The notes beneath the pieces were generated by a model, which searched no databases, had not been told where the DNA came from, and saw only the letters and a program-made list of their open reading frames with translations. Below are positions 1 through 5,735 of a DNA stretch of 5,735 bases, in pieces. This DNA comes from an uncultured Pseudomonadota bacterium. Its GTDB lineage: Bacteria > Myxococcota_A > UBA9042 > CAIXZC01. How positions within the stretch are numbered: position 1 is the stretch's first letter; every line of letters begins with the position of its first letter. Where the stretch lies: positions 1 through 5,735 of the forward strand of contig CALGBT010000462.1 of assembly GCA_937884235.1 (NCBI GenBank), written 5' to 3'. The translations under genes and the position numbers were made by a program.

Positions 1-3000
1 CCAGCAGCTGGAATAGCGGCTGCTGATCTCGAAGGTCGGGACAGGCCGGGTAGCCGAAGCTGTAGCGTGACCCGCGATATCCTTGTCGCACCATGGCTTG
101 TTCCCCCGCCTGGTCTTCGTCGGTAATGCCCATTTCAATTCGCATCTTGCGATGGAGCCACTCTGCGGTGGCTTCGGCGCTCTCAACTGCCAGTCCATGC
201 AGGTGCAGGTAGTCTTTGTATTGGTGCTCTGCATGGAGACGTCGTATCTCCTCCATGACCCGTTCCCCCACGGTTACCACGAAAAGCCCCAGCACGTCAG
301 CCCCCCCTGCGCGCACCGGCCGTACGTAGTCAGCGATGCAGTGATGGGGCGGGGTCAGCTTGCGCGGGAAGGTGAAGGAGCCATGGGGTTCGCCAGAGGC
401 ATCAAAGAGACGCACCTCGCGCCCCTCGCTGATGGCTTTGAAGTAGCCATAAACGGCCCTGGGCACCAGGAGCGATTCCCTTGTGCAGCGCCCCTGCCAC
501 AACTGTAGGGTAGGGCGGACCTTCTCATCAATCAGCTGGCGATACTCGTCCGCGGTGAGGTTGCCTCGGCGGTAACGCCACTGGCCACGAAAGAGGGTTG
601 TCTCGTTGAGCAGGTCAAAGACTTCACGGACAGGAATCTCAGTGATTACCCGAGTCCCGAGGAAGGGCACCGCCGGTACTGGTACAGAATAGTCAACGTC
701 GGGGGCAGGGAGTTCGTCGCCGCCGCCGGCGTCTGCGGTGTAGACCGTGGGGCGATCACTGCGGCGAGGAGTGTCGAGGCCGATCTTGCGGTCCGATTCA
801 GCCCGAGGGCGATTGAGGGGGTCTGAGTCGGTCGCTGCCGGAGACGATGGAGTGACCCCGCCCTCTGTCAGGTTCTGCAGCGTATGCAGCCCTTCAAAAG
901 CGTCGAGGCAGTAGAAGACCTCGGGGCCGTAAACGTCCCGCAAGCTCCCTTCAACAAAGGAACGGTTGAGTGCTGCCCCGCCCAGCAGCACCGGCAGGGT
1001 GTAGCCGCGGCGTTTCATCTCGGCCAGATTCTCCTTCATGATTACGGTGGATTTCACCAGCAACCCGGACATTCCCAGGGCATCGGCTTGATGCTCGTCG
1101 CAAGCCTTGAGCATCTCTTCAATTTGCACCTTGGTCCCTAGATTGATCACCTGGAATCCGTTATTGGAGACGATGATCTCCACGAGGTTCTTGCCGATGT
1201 CGTGGACGTCTCCTTTGACCGTCGCCAGCACCAAGGTGCCTCGCCGAGAGGCATCGCCCTTCTCCATAAGGGGTTCGAGATGGGCTACCGCCGCTTTCAT
1301 GACCTCCGCCGATTGGAGCACAAAGGGAAGCTGCATCTGCCCGGCCCCGAAGAGCTTGCCGACTTCCTGCATCGCCGGAATCAGCAGCTCATTGATTATT
1401 TCGACTGGCAAAATGCCCTCCCCCAGCAGGGAGTCAAGATGCCCTGGCAGTCCCTTGGCCGCACCATCGACGACGGCCAGGTGAATCGCTTCCCGGGGAG
1501 AGAGAGCGACCTTCCTGATCTTCTTGGGACCCTTCTCCTCGGTTTCAAAGAGAGCCATGAACGCGGCCAGCGGGTCGCCCGCAGATTGGTCATCCAGCAG
1601 CAGCCGCCTTGCCGCCGCCTGCTGCTCCTGCTCAATGCGATAGAGCGGCAGAATGCCTCGGGCATTGACTATCGCCTGATCGAGGCCACGCTCCACCGCG
1701 AGGTGGAGAAAGACGCTATTGAGAACCTTGCGGGCAGCTGGCTTGAGCCCAAAAGAGACGTTGCTCACTCCCAGGATCGTGAAGGCATCAGGATGACGTT
1801 GCTTGAACTCACTGATGGCGTTCAGGGTCTCCACGGCCGAGTGGCGGGTAGAGGCATCGCCGCTGGCTACGGTGAAGGTGAGCATGTCGAAGATGAGGTC
1901 GCTTTCGACGAGGCCGTGCAAGCTGATGCAGCGCTCCAGGATGCGCTCCGCCACTTCCAGTTTGCGGGGCGTTGTCATGGCCATCTCGGTTTCATCGATG
2001 ACCAGGGCGATGAGCGCGGCGCCGAAGCGCCGGGCCAGACCCGCAATGCGGTCGAATCGCTGGAAACCGTCTTCCAGATTAATGGAGTTGATGACGCAGC
2101 GCCCGCCGGAACGTTTGAGCGCCGCTTCAATTACGTCCGGGTCTGTGGAGTCGATGGTGATGGGAAGTCGATTGGTGCGAACCAAGGGGGGCAAGAAGGC
2201 ATCCATGTCGGCCATTTCATCGCGTCCGACGTAGGCTACCGAGACGTCCAGAAGGTGGGCTCCTCCCTTTTCCTGCTCCTTGGCGACAGCCAGCATCCCG
2301 TCCAGATCTTCAGCCAGGAGGTGTTGGCGAAAGACCTTGGACCCATTGGCGTTGGCGCGCTCTCCCACGATCAGCGGTGGGGGCTCCTGGGTGAGGGAGA
2401 CGGACTGGAAGAGACTGGCGACGGCGCGCGGTGCGGTGGGGACCAGCCGCTTGGGCGCGGCCATGCCCTGTACTCGGCCGACCAGGGCGGCAAGGTGTTC
2501 GGCGGTGGTGCCGCAGCAGCCGCCGACGATACCCACGTGGTTCTCGAGGACGAACCCTTCCACCCAGTCGGCAAAACCTTGAGGAGTGAGGGTATAGACG
2601 ATCTCTCCCCCAACGCTCTCTGGCAGACCCGCATTGGGCATTGCCATGATGTGGGCAGGACCAAACTCGTCAAGATGCTCGACATGGCGTTTCATCTCGG
2701 CGGGGCCAGTGGCACAGTTCAAGCCCAGAACATCGATTCCCATGGCCCAGAGCGCGGTGATGGCGGTCTGCATGTCGGAACCCACCAGCATGGTGCCGGT
2801 GGACTCGATGGTGACGGAGACGAAGATGGGGACCTTGCGGCCGAGCCGGGCGAACGCGGTCCGGCTGGCATCGATGACCGCTTTGGTCTGGAGCAGGTCC
2901 TGGCAGGTTTCGATGCAGAGAGCGTCGACTCCGCCCTCCATCAGGCCCACCACCTGGGGCAGGAAGGCGGCAGCGAGGTCGTCGAAGGTAATGTGGCCCA

Positions 3001-3388
3001 GCGACGGCAAGCGGGTTCCAGGGCCGATGGAGCCGAGGACGTAGCGGGGGCGTCCGGGCCGCTGGAAATCGTTGGCCACCTCCCGGGCGATGGCTGCGGC
3101 CAGCCGGTTCAATTCCTCGGTTCGCTCTGGGATACCGTACTCGCTGAGGACAACTCCATTGGCGCCAAAGGTGTTGGTCTCGACGACGTCGCAGCCGGCG
3201 GCGAAGAAGCCTGCATGGACGGCCCGGATGGCGTCTGGCCGAGTTTCGACGAGGATCTCGTTGCAGCCCTCCAGGCCGGCAAAGTCGTCGACGGAGATGT
3301 CGGCCCGCTGCAGTGTAGTGCCCATGGCACCGTCCAGGACAATGACCTGCTCCCGGGCCAACTCAAGTATGCTTGGTCGATCTTTCAT
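1..3388 (-). CDS. metH: Cobalamin-dependent methionine synthase (5-methyltetrahydrofolate-homocysteine methyltransferase, EC 2.1.1.13), 3' end beyond the window
   Basis: Cytoplasmic enzyme that moves the methyl group of 5-methyltetrahydrofolate to homocysteine through cob(I)alamin, making methionine and tetrahydrofolate. I translated the minus strand from the ATG at 3386-3388 and found the frame open to the left edge (1129 residues). Domains in order: homocysteine-binding barrel, about 1-300, with DGAMGT at 19-24 and zinc ligands C225 (in GLNCATGP) and C291/C292 (in GGCCGT); pterin-binding barrel, about 325-590, with GERANANGS near 342, GRDE, and NSINLEDG; helical cap, about 620-715, with MQLPFVLQSAE; cobalamin domain, about 715-820, with D727-x-H729-x-x-G732, S774, S780 and G803-G804, the same spacing I recall for E. 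coli (H759, S810, G833); AdoMet reactivation domain from about 885, with AVYGYF, CIADYV and RYSFGYPACPD near 1108. The start is supported by GAGGTGA ten bases upstream and by the short distance to DGAMGT. MetH is usually about 1180-1230 residues, so some 40-60 are missing. The frame is intact throughout, with no frameshift or internal stop. Confidence 0.97.
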   Translation of the reverse strand, partial: MKDRPSILELAREQVIVLDGAMGTTLQRADISVDDFAGLEGCNEILVETRPDAIRAVHAGFFAAGCDVVETNTFGANGVVLSEYGIPERTEELNRLAAAIAREVANDFQRPGRPRYVLGSIGPGTRLPSLGHITFDDLAAAFLPQVVGLMEGGVDALCIETCQDLLQTKAVIDASRTAFARLGRKVPIFVSVTIESTGTMLVGSDMQTAITALWAMGIDVLGLNCATGPAEMKRHVEHLDEFGPAHIMAMPNAGLPESVGGEIVYTLTPQGFADWVEGFVLENHVGIVGGCCGTTAEHLAALVGRVQGMAAPKRLVPTAPRAVASLFQSVSLTQEPPPLIVGERANANGSKVFRQHLLAEDLDGMLAVAKEQEKGGAHLLDVSVAYVGRDEMADMDAFLPPLVRTNRLPITIDSTDPDVIEAALKRSGGRCVINSINLEDGFQRFDRIAGLARRFGAALIALVIDETEMAMTTPRKLEVAERILERCISLHGLVESDLIFDMLTFTVASGDASTRHSAVETLNAISEFKQRHPDAFTILGVSNVSFGLKPAARKVLNSVFLHLAVERGLDQAIVNARGILPLYRIEQEQQAAARRLLLDDQSAGDPLAAFMALFETEEKGPKKIRKVALSPREAIHLAVVDGAAKGLPGHLDSLLGEGILPVEIINELLIPAMQEVGKLFGAGQMQLPFVLQSAEVMKAAVAHLEPLMEKGDASRRGTLVLATVKGDVHDIGKNLVEIIVSNNGFQVINLGTKVQIEEMLKACDEHQADALGMSGLLVKSTVIMKENLAEMKRRGYTLPVLLGGAALNRSFVEGSLRDVYGPEVFYCLDAFEGLHTLQNLTEGGVTPSSPAATDSDPLNRPRAESDRKIGLDTPRRSDRPTVYTADAGGGDELPAPDVDYSVPVPAVPFLGTRVITEIPVREVFDLLNETTLFRGQWRYRRGNLTADEYRQLIDEKVRPTLQLWQGRCTRESLLVPRAVYGYFKAISEGREVRLFDASGEPHGSFTFPRKLTPPHHCIADYVRPVRAGGADVLGLFVVTVGERVMEEIRRLHAEHQYKDYLHLHGLAVESAEATAEWLHRKMRIEMGITDEDQAGEQAMVRQGYRGSRYSFGYPACPDLRDQQPLFQLL

Positions 3389-3398
3389 GCTGAGAAGC

Positions 3399-3405
3399 TC
3401 ACCTC
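3399..3405 (-). promoter_or_regulatory. Shine-Dalgarno sequence of metH
   Basis: Read on the minus strand this is GAGGTGA, strongly complementary to the 16S 3' end, with ten bases between it and the ATG at 3388. It supports this ATG as the start of metH. Confidence 0.75.
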
Positions 3406-3419
3406 ATCTGTTGTCGAGA

Positions 3420-3448
3420 ACAATAGCCCGCGTGGGTGCAGGTGGCAA
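3420..3448 (-). promoter_or_regulatory. Candidate sigma70-like promoter of metH
   Basis: On the minus strand, TTGCCA (3443-3448, 5 of 6 to the -35 consensus) lies exactly 17 bp from TATTGT (3420-3425, 4 of 6 to the -10 consensus). Transcription would start near 3413 and give a leader of about 25 nt with the GAGGTGA ribosome site in it. The match is by eye. A weak -10 in a GC-rich genome can occur by chance, and I see no conserved operator attached to it. Confidence 0.4.
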
Positions 3449-3500
3449 GTGCCGTGGAGCCATGAGACACCTTGTCACAGTCCTGCGCAGACAGTTCATG

Positions 3501-3512
3501 GTGATGCTTCAC
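3501..3512. promoter_or_regulatory. Imperfect palindrome, possible operator
   Basis: GTGATGCTTCAC pairs with itself at 10 of 12 positions (GTGA...TCAC half-sites). It ends five bases before the -35 hexamer of the rightward promoter and sits about 53 bp upstream of the metH -35. The position would suit a dimeric regulator acting on the lipoprotein gene. The half-sites resemble the TGTGA/TCACA core of CRP/FNR-type sites, but the spacer is four bases rather than six, so that identity is not supported. A single short palindrome may be chance. Confidence 0.2.
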
Positions 3513-3517
3513 TTGCG

Positions 3518-3546
3518 TTGATTTGCGGTGGCGTCCCGCGTATGAT
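3518..3546 (+). promoter_or_regulatory. Candidate sigma70-like promoter of the Cys-rich lipoprotein gene
   Basis: TTGATT (3518-3523, 4 of 6 to -35) is 17 bp from TATGAT (3541-3546, 5 of 6 to -10). A start near 3553 would leave a leader of about 17 nt containing the GGAGG ribosome site and then the ATG. Hexamers, spacer and distance to the gene all fit, which makes this the more convincing of the two promoter candidates. Confidence 0.5.
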
Positions 3547-3557
3547 GTTCGGGCCAC

Positions 3558-3562
3558 GGAGG
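3558..3562 (+). promoter_or_regulatory. Shine-Dalgarno sequence of the lipoprotein gene
   Basis: GGAGG lies seven bases before the ATG at 3570 and is directly followed by a signal-peptide reading frame, which fixes the start of this gene. Confidence 0.75.
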
Positions 3563-3569
3563 TTTCCAC

Positions 3570-3620
3570 ATGCTACGTTTGCCAATTCTCACTCTCATCT
3601 CCTTACTAGCGCTTGGTTGC
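3570..3620 (+). other. Lipoprotein signal peptide with lipobox ALGC
   Basis: Residues 1-17: a short n-region with R3, an Ile/Leu-rich core at about residues 4-15, and a cleavage motif ending G16-C17. It fits the prokaryotic lipobox pattern, with cleavage before C17 by signal peptidase II. A Ser/Thr/Pro-rich stretch and then the acidic linker follow at once, as is common for surface lipoproteins. Confidence 0.85.
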
Positions 3621-5699
3621 GGCAGCAGCACCCCATCCCCGGTTGTCATGGACATGGGCGGTCTTCCTGACACGGTGGCCGAAGTGGTGGCACCGGCTGA
3701 TTTGGTGGCCGCAGAAACTGCCGATGCTTCCACTGCGGAGATTGCCGATATTCCCACCACTGCGGACCTCGCTCTCGAGGTAGTCGAAATAGTGGATTTG
3801 GAGGTAGTGGAGAAGGACGTGTGTTTGCCCGATTGTGACGGCCGAGACTGTGGTGACGATGGCTGCGGCGGGAGTTGCGGTGAATGTTTGAGCTGGTGCT
3901 TCCCGGGGTGCGAGAGCGGTGAGCCTTTTCCAGCTCCCGAGTTGTGTGACCTGGAGAGCGGAGTTTGTGGCTCGGTCTGTTGCCCCAACTGTTGCAATAA
4001 GGAGTGCGGGGACGATGGCTGTGGCGGAGTCTGCGGCGAATGCCCTGTAAACGGCTACTGTACTGGCGGTGGTGGGTGTGGCTGCGACTTCCTTGAGTGC
4101 GGCGAGGGGTGTTGCGCCGAGGGGGAGATATGTACCGACGGCGAGCTCTGCTGTCTCCCGGATTGCGACGGCAAGATCTGCGGCGACGACGGCTGCGGTG
4201 GCAATTGCGGCAAGTGCGAGAAGGGTTTCGAGTGTATTGAGGGGTTCCAGTGTGTTTGCGGGTTTGAGGGGTGTGGTGACGATTGTTGCGGCGACGGTCA
4301 GGCCTGCACCGAAGACGGCTGTTGCACGCCGGAATGTGGCGGCAAAGAATGCGGGAGCGATGGCTGCGGGTACGATTGCGGCACCTGTGAAGAGAACATG
4401 ACCTGCGACAACTTCCAGTGTATCTGCGCCTTCGAAGGCTGCGGCGAGAGCTGCTGCGCAGATGGCGAGATCTGCTTCGGCGGTGCCTGCTGCCAGGCGG
4501 ACTGCACCGGGCAGGAGTGTGGCGTTGACGGTTGTGGTGGGAGTTGCGGGAGTTGTGGTGCCAATCAGGTTTGTGTGGGCGGCGGCAAGTGTGCTTGCCA
4601 GTTTGCCCCATGCGGGGACGTTTGCTGTGGGGCCGATGCCACTTGCTTTGAGGGGGCCTGCTGTGAGGCCTCGTGCGGCGATGACGAGTGTGGTTCAGAC
4701 GGCTGTGGCGGCAGCTGCGGCGAGTGTGATGCTGGCTGCTATTGCGGCGGTGGCACTTGCCTGGGATCCTGCGGTGTGTGTGTGCCTGATTGTGCCGGCA
4801 AGGAGTGTGGTTGGGATGGCTGCGGTGGCAGCTGCGGCACGTGCAAAGGCAATACCAAGTGCAATACTGACACGTGGCAATGCGACCCGGGCAAGTGCAC
4901 CCTGCCCACGGAGTTTTTTGGTGAATCCTTTAAGATGAACTCTCTCAAGGCCGGTGAGAATGGCCATGAAGGGGAGGCCGTGGACGTGGACAACGACCCT
5001 ACCAGCTGTGCGCCGAAAAACATGTGCAGTGGGGGGCGTGACAACTCCTTTGGGGCCCTCATGAAGTCGCTGGCACCGGCGCTGGGTGGAACGGAACCGC
5101 TGATGGACGCCGTGAATTCGGGCGATATCGTGATGGTGGTGCAGCTCATCGACCCGGTGGACGACGGCTCCATATTCCTCGCCAATATCTACCGCGGTGC
5201 CCCGGTGAAGCCCAAGAATCAATGCGATTTCCAGAGCGAAGTCTGTGACTATCTGGTGACCCAGGAATCTTTCGTCAAGCAGACCTGTCTCTCCATCACC
5301 GCCTTCGATAATGTGCAGATGAAAGGTGGCACGATTACTGCCGGCGGTCCGAAGTACGCCTTCGAATTCCCCTTCGTGCTCGCCCTGACTGGTGGCCAGG
5401 AGGTGGTTCTCCCCGCCACCCATGCGAAGATGGTGGCCGACGTCGAGTTGGATGCGCAAGGGAAGATCATCGGCCTTGAAGGCATCATCGGCTGTGCCGT
5501 CACCAAGGCGGCAATTATCGACATGGTCGACCAGATCCCCGCCGAGGCACTGCCCGTCAGCAAGGACCTCATCATGGCCGTGCTCAACATGGTCGTCGTT
5601 GCCGACATTGATGCCGATGGCGATGGCGTCAAGGAGTCGGTGAGTACCGGCATGAAGTTCACCGCCATTCCCGCCAACCTCGTTGGGCTGGGCGCGTAG
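3570..5699 (+). CDS. Cysteine-rich repeat lipoprotein of unknown function, 709 residues, complete
   Basis: I do not recognise a named family. The protein begins with a lipoprotein signal peptide: basic R3, hydrophobic core, and lipobox A14-L15-G16-C17. It should therefore be exported by Sec, lipidated on C17 and anchored at a membrane facing the periplasm or the outside. Gly at +2 is not the Asp inner-membrane retention signal. Residues 18-84 are a low-complexity linker rich in Val, Ala, Asp and Glu, with few Lys/Arg. Residues 85-443 contain 87 cysteines (about one in four) in a two-module repeat array, described separately. Residues 444-709 form a different, cysteine-poor domain with a DIDADGDG loop near the end. 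The start is set by GGAGG seven bases upstream; the stop is TAG at 5697-5699. It is transcribed away from metH and shares no function with it that I can see. Structural, adhesive or metal-binding roles are all possible; none is shown by the sequence. Confidence 0.93.
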   Translation: MLRLPILTLISLLALGCGSSTPSPVVMDMGGLPDTVAEVVAPADLVAAETADASTAEIADIPTTADLALEVVEIVDLEVVEKDVCLPDCDGRDCGDDGCGGSCGECLSWCFPGCESGEPFPAPELCDLESGVCGSVCCPNCCNKECGDDGCGGVCGECPVNGYCTGGGGCGCDFLECGEGCCAEGEICTDGELCCLPDCDGKICGDDGCGGNCGKCEKGFECIEGFQCVCGFEGCGDDCCGDGQACTEDGCCTPECGGKECGSDGCGYDCGTCEENMTCDNFQCICAFEGCGESCCADGEICFGGACCQADCTGQECGVDGCGGSCGSCGANQVCVGGGKCACQFAPCGDVCCGADATCFEGACCEASCGDDECGSDGCGGSCGECDAGCYCGGGTCLGSCGVCVPDCAGKECGWDGCGGSCGTCKGNTKCNTDTWQCDPGKCTLPTEFFGESFKMNSLKAGENGHEGEAVDVDNDPTSCAPKNMCSGGRDNSFGALMKSLAPALGGTEPLMDAVNSGDIVMVVQLIDPVDDGSIFLANIYRGAPVKPKNQCDFQSEVCDYLVTQESFVKQTCLSITAFDNVQMKGGTITAGGPKYAFEFPFVLALTGGQEVVLPATHAKMVADVELDAQGKIIGLEGIIGCAVTKAAIIDMVDQIPAEALPVSKDLIMAVLNMVVVADIDADGDGVKESVSTGMKFTAIPANLVGLGA
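3822..4898 (+). repeat. Alternating two-module cysteine-rich protein repeat array (7 x module A, 4 x module B)
   Basis: Module A is 22 residues with six cysteines, spaced C-x3-C-x4-C-x4-C-x3-C-x2-C around a CGxDGCGG core. Copies start at residues 85, 137, 195, 252, 308, 365 and 404 (nucleotides 3822, 3978, 4152, 4323, 4491, 4662, 4779). Module B is 34-36 residues with eight cysteines, spaced C-x(4,5)-C-x-C-x4-C-x3-C-C-x5-C-x(4,5)-C. It fills the gaps at 159-194, 217-251, 274-307 and 330-364, so units A2 to A6 repeat every 56-58 residues with a CC pair at each B-A junction. The gap after A1 (107-136) and the short gap after A6 (387-403) do not follow module B. Fourteen cysteines per A+B unit is an even number, which suits complete disulfide pairing. 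The CC-x5-C part of module B resembles granulin or Stig1-like cysteine knots only loosely. Confidence 0.9.
4899..5696 (+). other. C-terminal domain of the lipoprotein, unknown fold, with EF-hand-like loop
   Basis: Residues 444-709. After the cysteine array the composition changes sharply: only six cysteines (480, 486, 552, 559, 573, 642), with mixed hydrophobic and polar segments typical of a folded globular domain. Two acidic stretches stand out: a DVDNDP segment at 472-477, shortly followed by C480, C486 and a GGRDN segment, and DIDADGDG at 679-686, whose Asp spacing resembles calcium-binding loops of the EF-hand, dockerin or thrombospondin type 3 kind. I cannot assign a family. The domain could be the functional head carried on the lipid anchor and cysteine stalk. 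Confidence 0.6.
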
Positions 5700-5735
5700 G
5701 GTGTGCCGTTCAGCTTGGTAAACCTCACAATTAGG

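Noticed and set aside
3389..3569. Possible cobalamin, SAM or SAH riboswitch ahead of metH.
   Set aside because: I find no conserved riboswitch core by eye, and the best promoter leaves a leader of only about 25 nt. A covariance-model scan of this stretch would settle it.
1202..3670. A long open frame of 822 codons on the + strand, opposite metH.
   Set aside because: Its codons are in register with the metH codons on the other strand, and it runs through conserved MetH motifs. The translation shows no domain or signal that I recognise. It also crosses the intergenic region and the start of the lipoprotein gene. It is an antisense shadow that is open because stop complements are rare in GC-rich coding sequence.
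3646..4611. A 321-codon minus-strand frame, rich in Arg, His and Ser.
   Set aside because: The composition is what antisense reading of Cys/Gly/Asp codon repeats produces. The + strand gene here has a ribosome site, a signal peptide and conserved cysteine spacing.
3822..4898. Regular spacing of similar short DNA segments suggesting a CRISPR-like array.
   Set aside because: The period of about 170 bases is protein-coding, the repeats differ at silent sites, and the spacers encode a second conserved module.
4695..5459. A 254-codon minus-strand frame opposite the end of the cysteine array and the C-terminal domain.
   Set aside because: It lacks recognisable motifs and lies wholly inside the well-supported + strand gene. 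Its alanine-rich C-terminus is the antisense of the Gly/Cys repeats.
5700..5735. Transcription terminator after the lipoprotein gene.
   Set aside because: The remaining 36 bases show no stem followed by a T-run. A terminator, if present, lies beyond the window.

Overview
The window holds two divergently transcribed genes separated by a 181-bp intergenic region. It looks like a chromosomal segment of a moderately GC-rich bacterium. The cysteine-rich lipoprotein, with its acidic Val/Ala/Glu/Asp linker and repeated CGxDGCGG motifs, is a style I associate with Myxococcota and related former Deltaproteobacteria. That taxonomic guess is inference only, because nothing here (such as rRNA) fixes the lineage.

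Left part (1-3388, minus strand): a cobalamin-dependent methionine synthase, metH, cut off by the left edge of the window. The reading frame is open from the ATG at 3388 to the edge (1129 residues). It carries all the expected modules in order: homocysteine/zinc, methyltetrahydrofolate, cap, cobalamin-binding with DxHxxG, and the AdoMet reactivation domain ending in an RYSFGYPACPD segment. Only about 40-60 C-terminal residues should be missing.

Intergenic part (3389-3569): contains good Shine-Dalgarno sequences for both genes, a sigma70-like promoter candidate facing each way, and a 10-of-12 palindrome just upstream of the rightward promoter. I see no riboswitch, and the predicted metH leader of about 25 nt would be too short for one.

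Right part (3570-5699, plus strand): a complete 709-residue lipoprotein of unknown function. It has four sections: a lipoprotein signal peptide, an acidic low-complexity linker, a 359-residue block with 87 cysteines, and a 266-residue C-terminal domain with an EF-hand-like DIDADGDG loop. The cysteine block is built from seven six-cysteine modules alternating with four eight-cysteine modules. This is the most unusual object in the window.

The two genes share no evident pathway. They are neighbours by divergent arrangement only. The last 36 bases (5700-5735) show nothing I can support.
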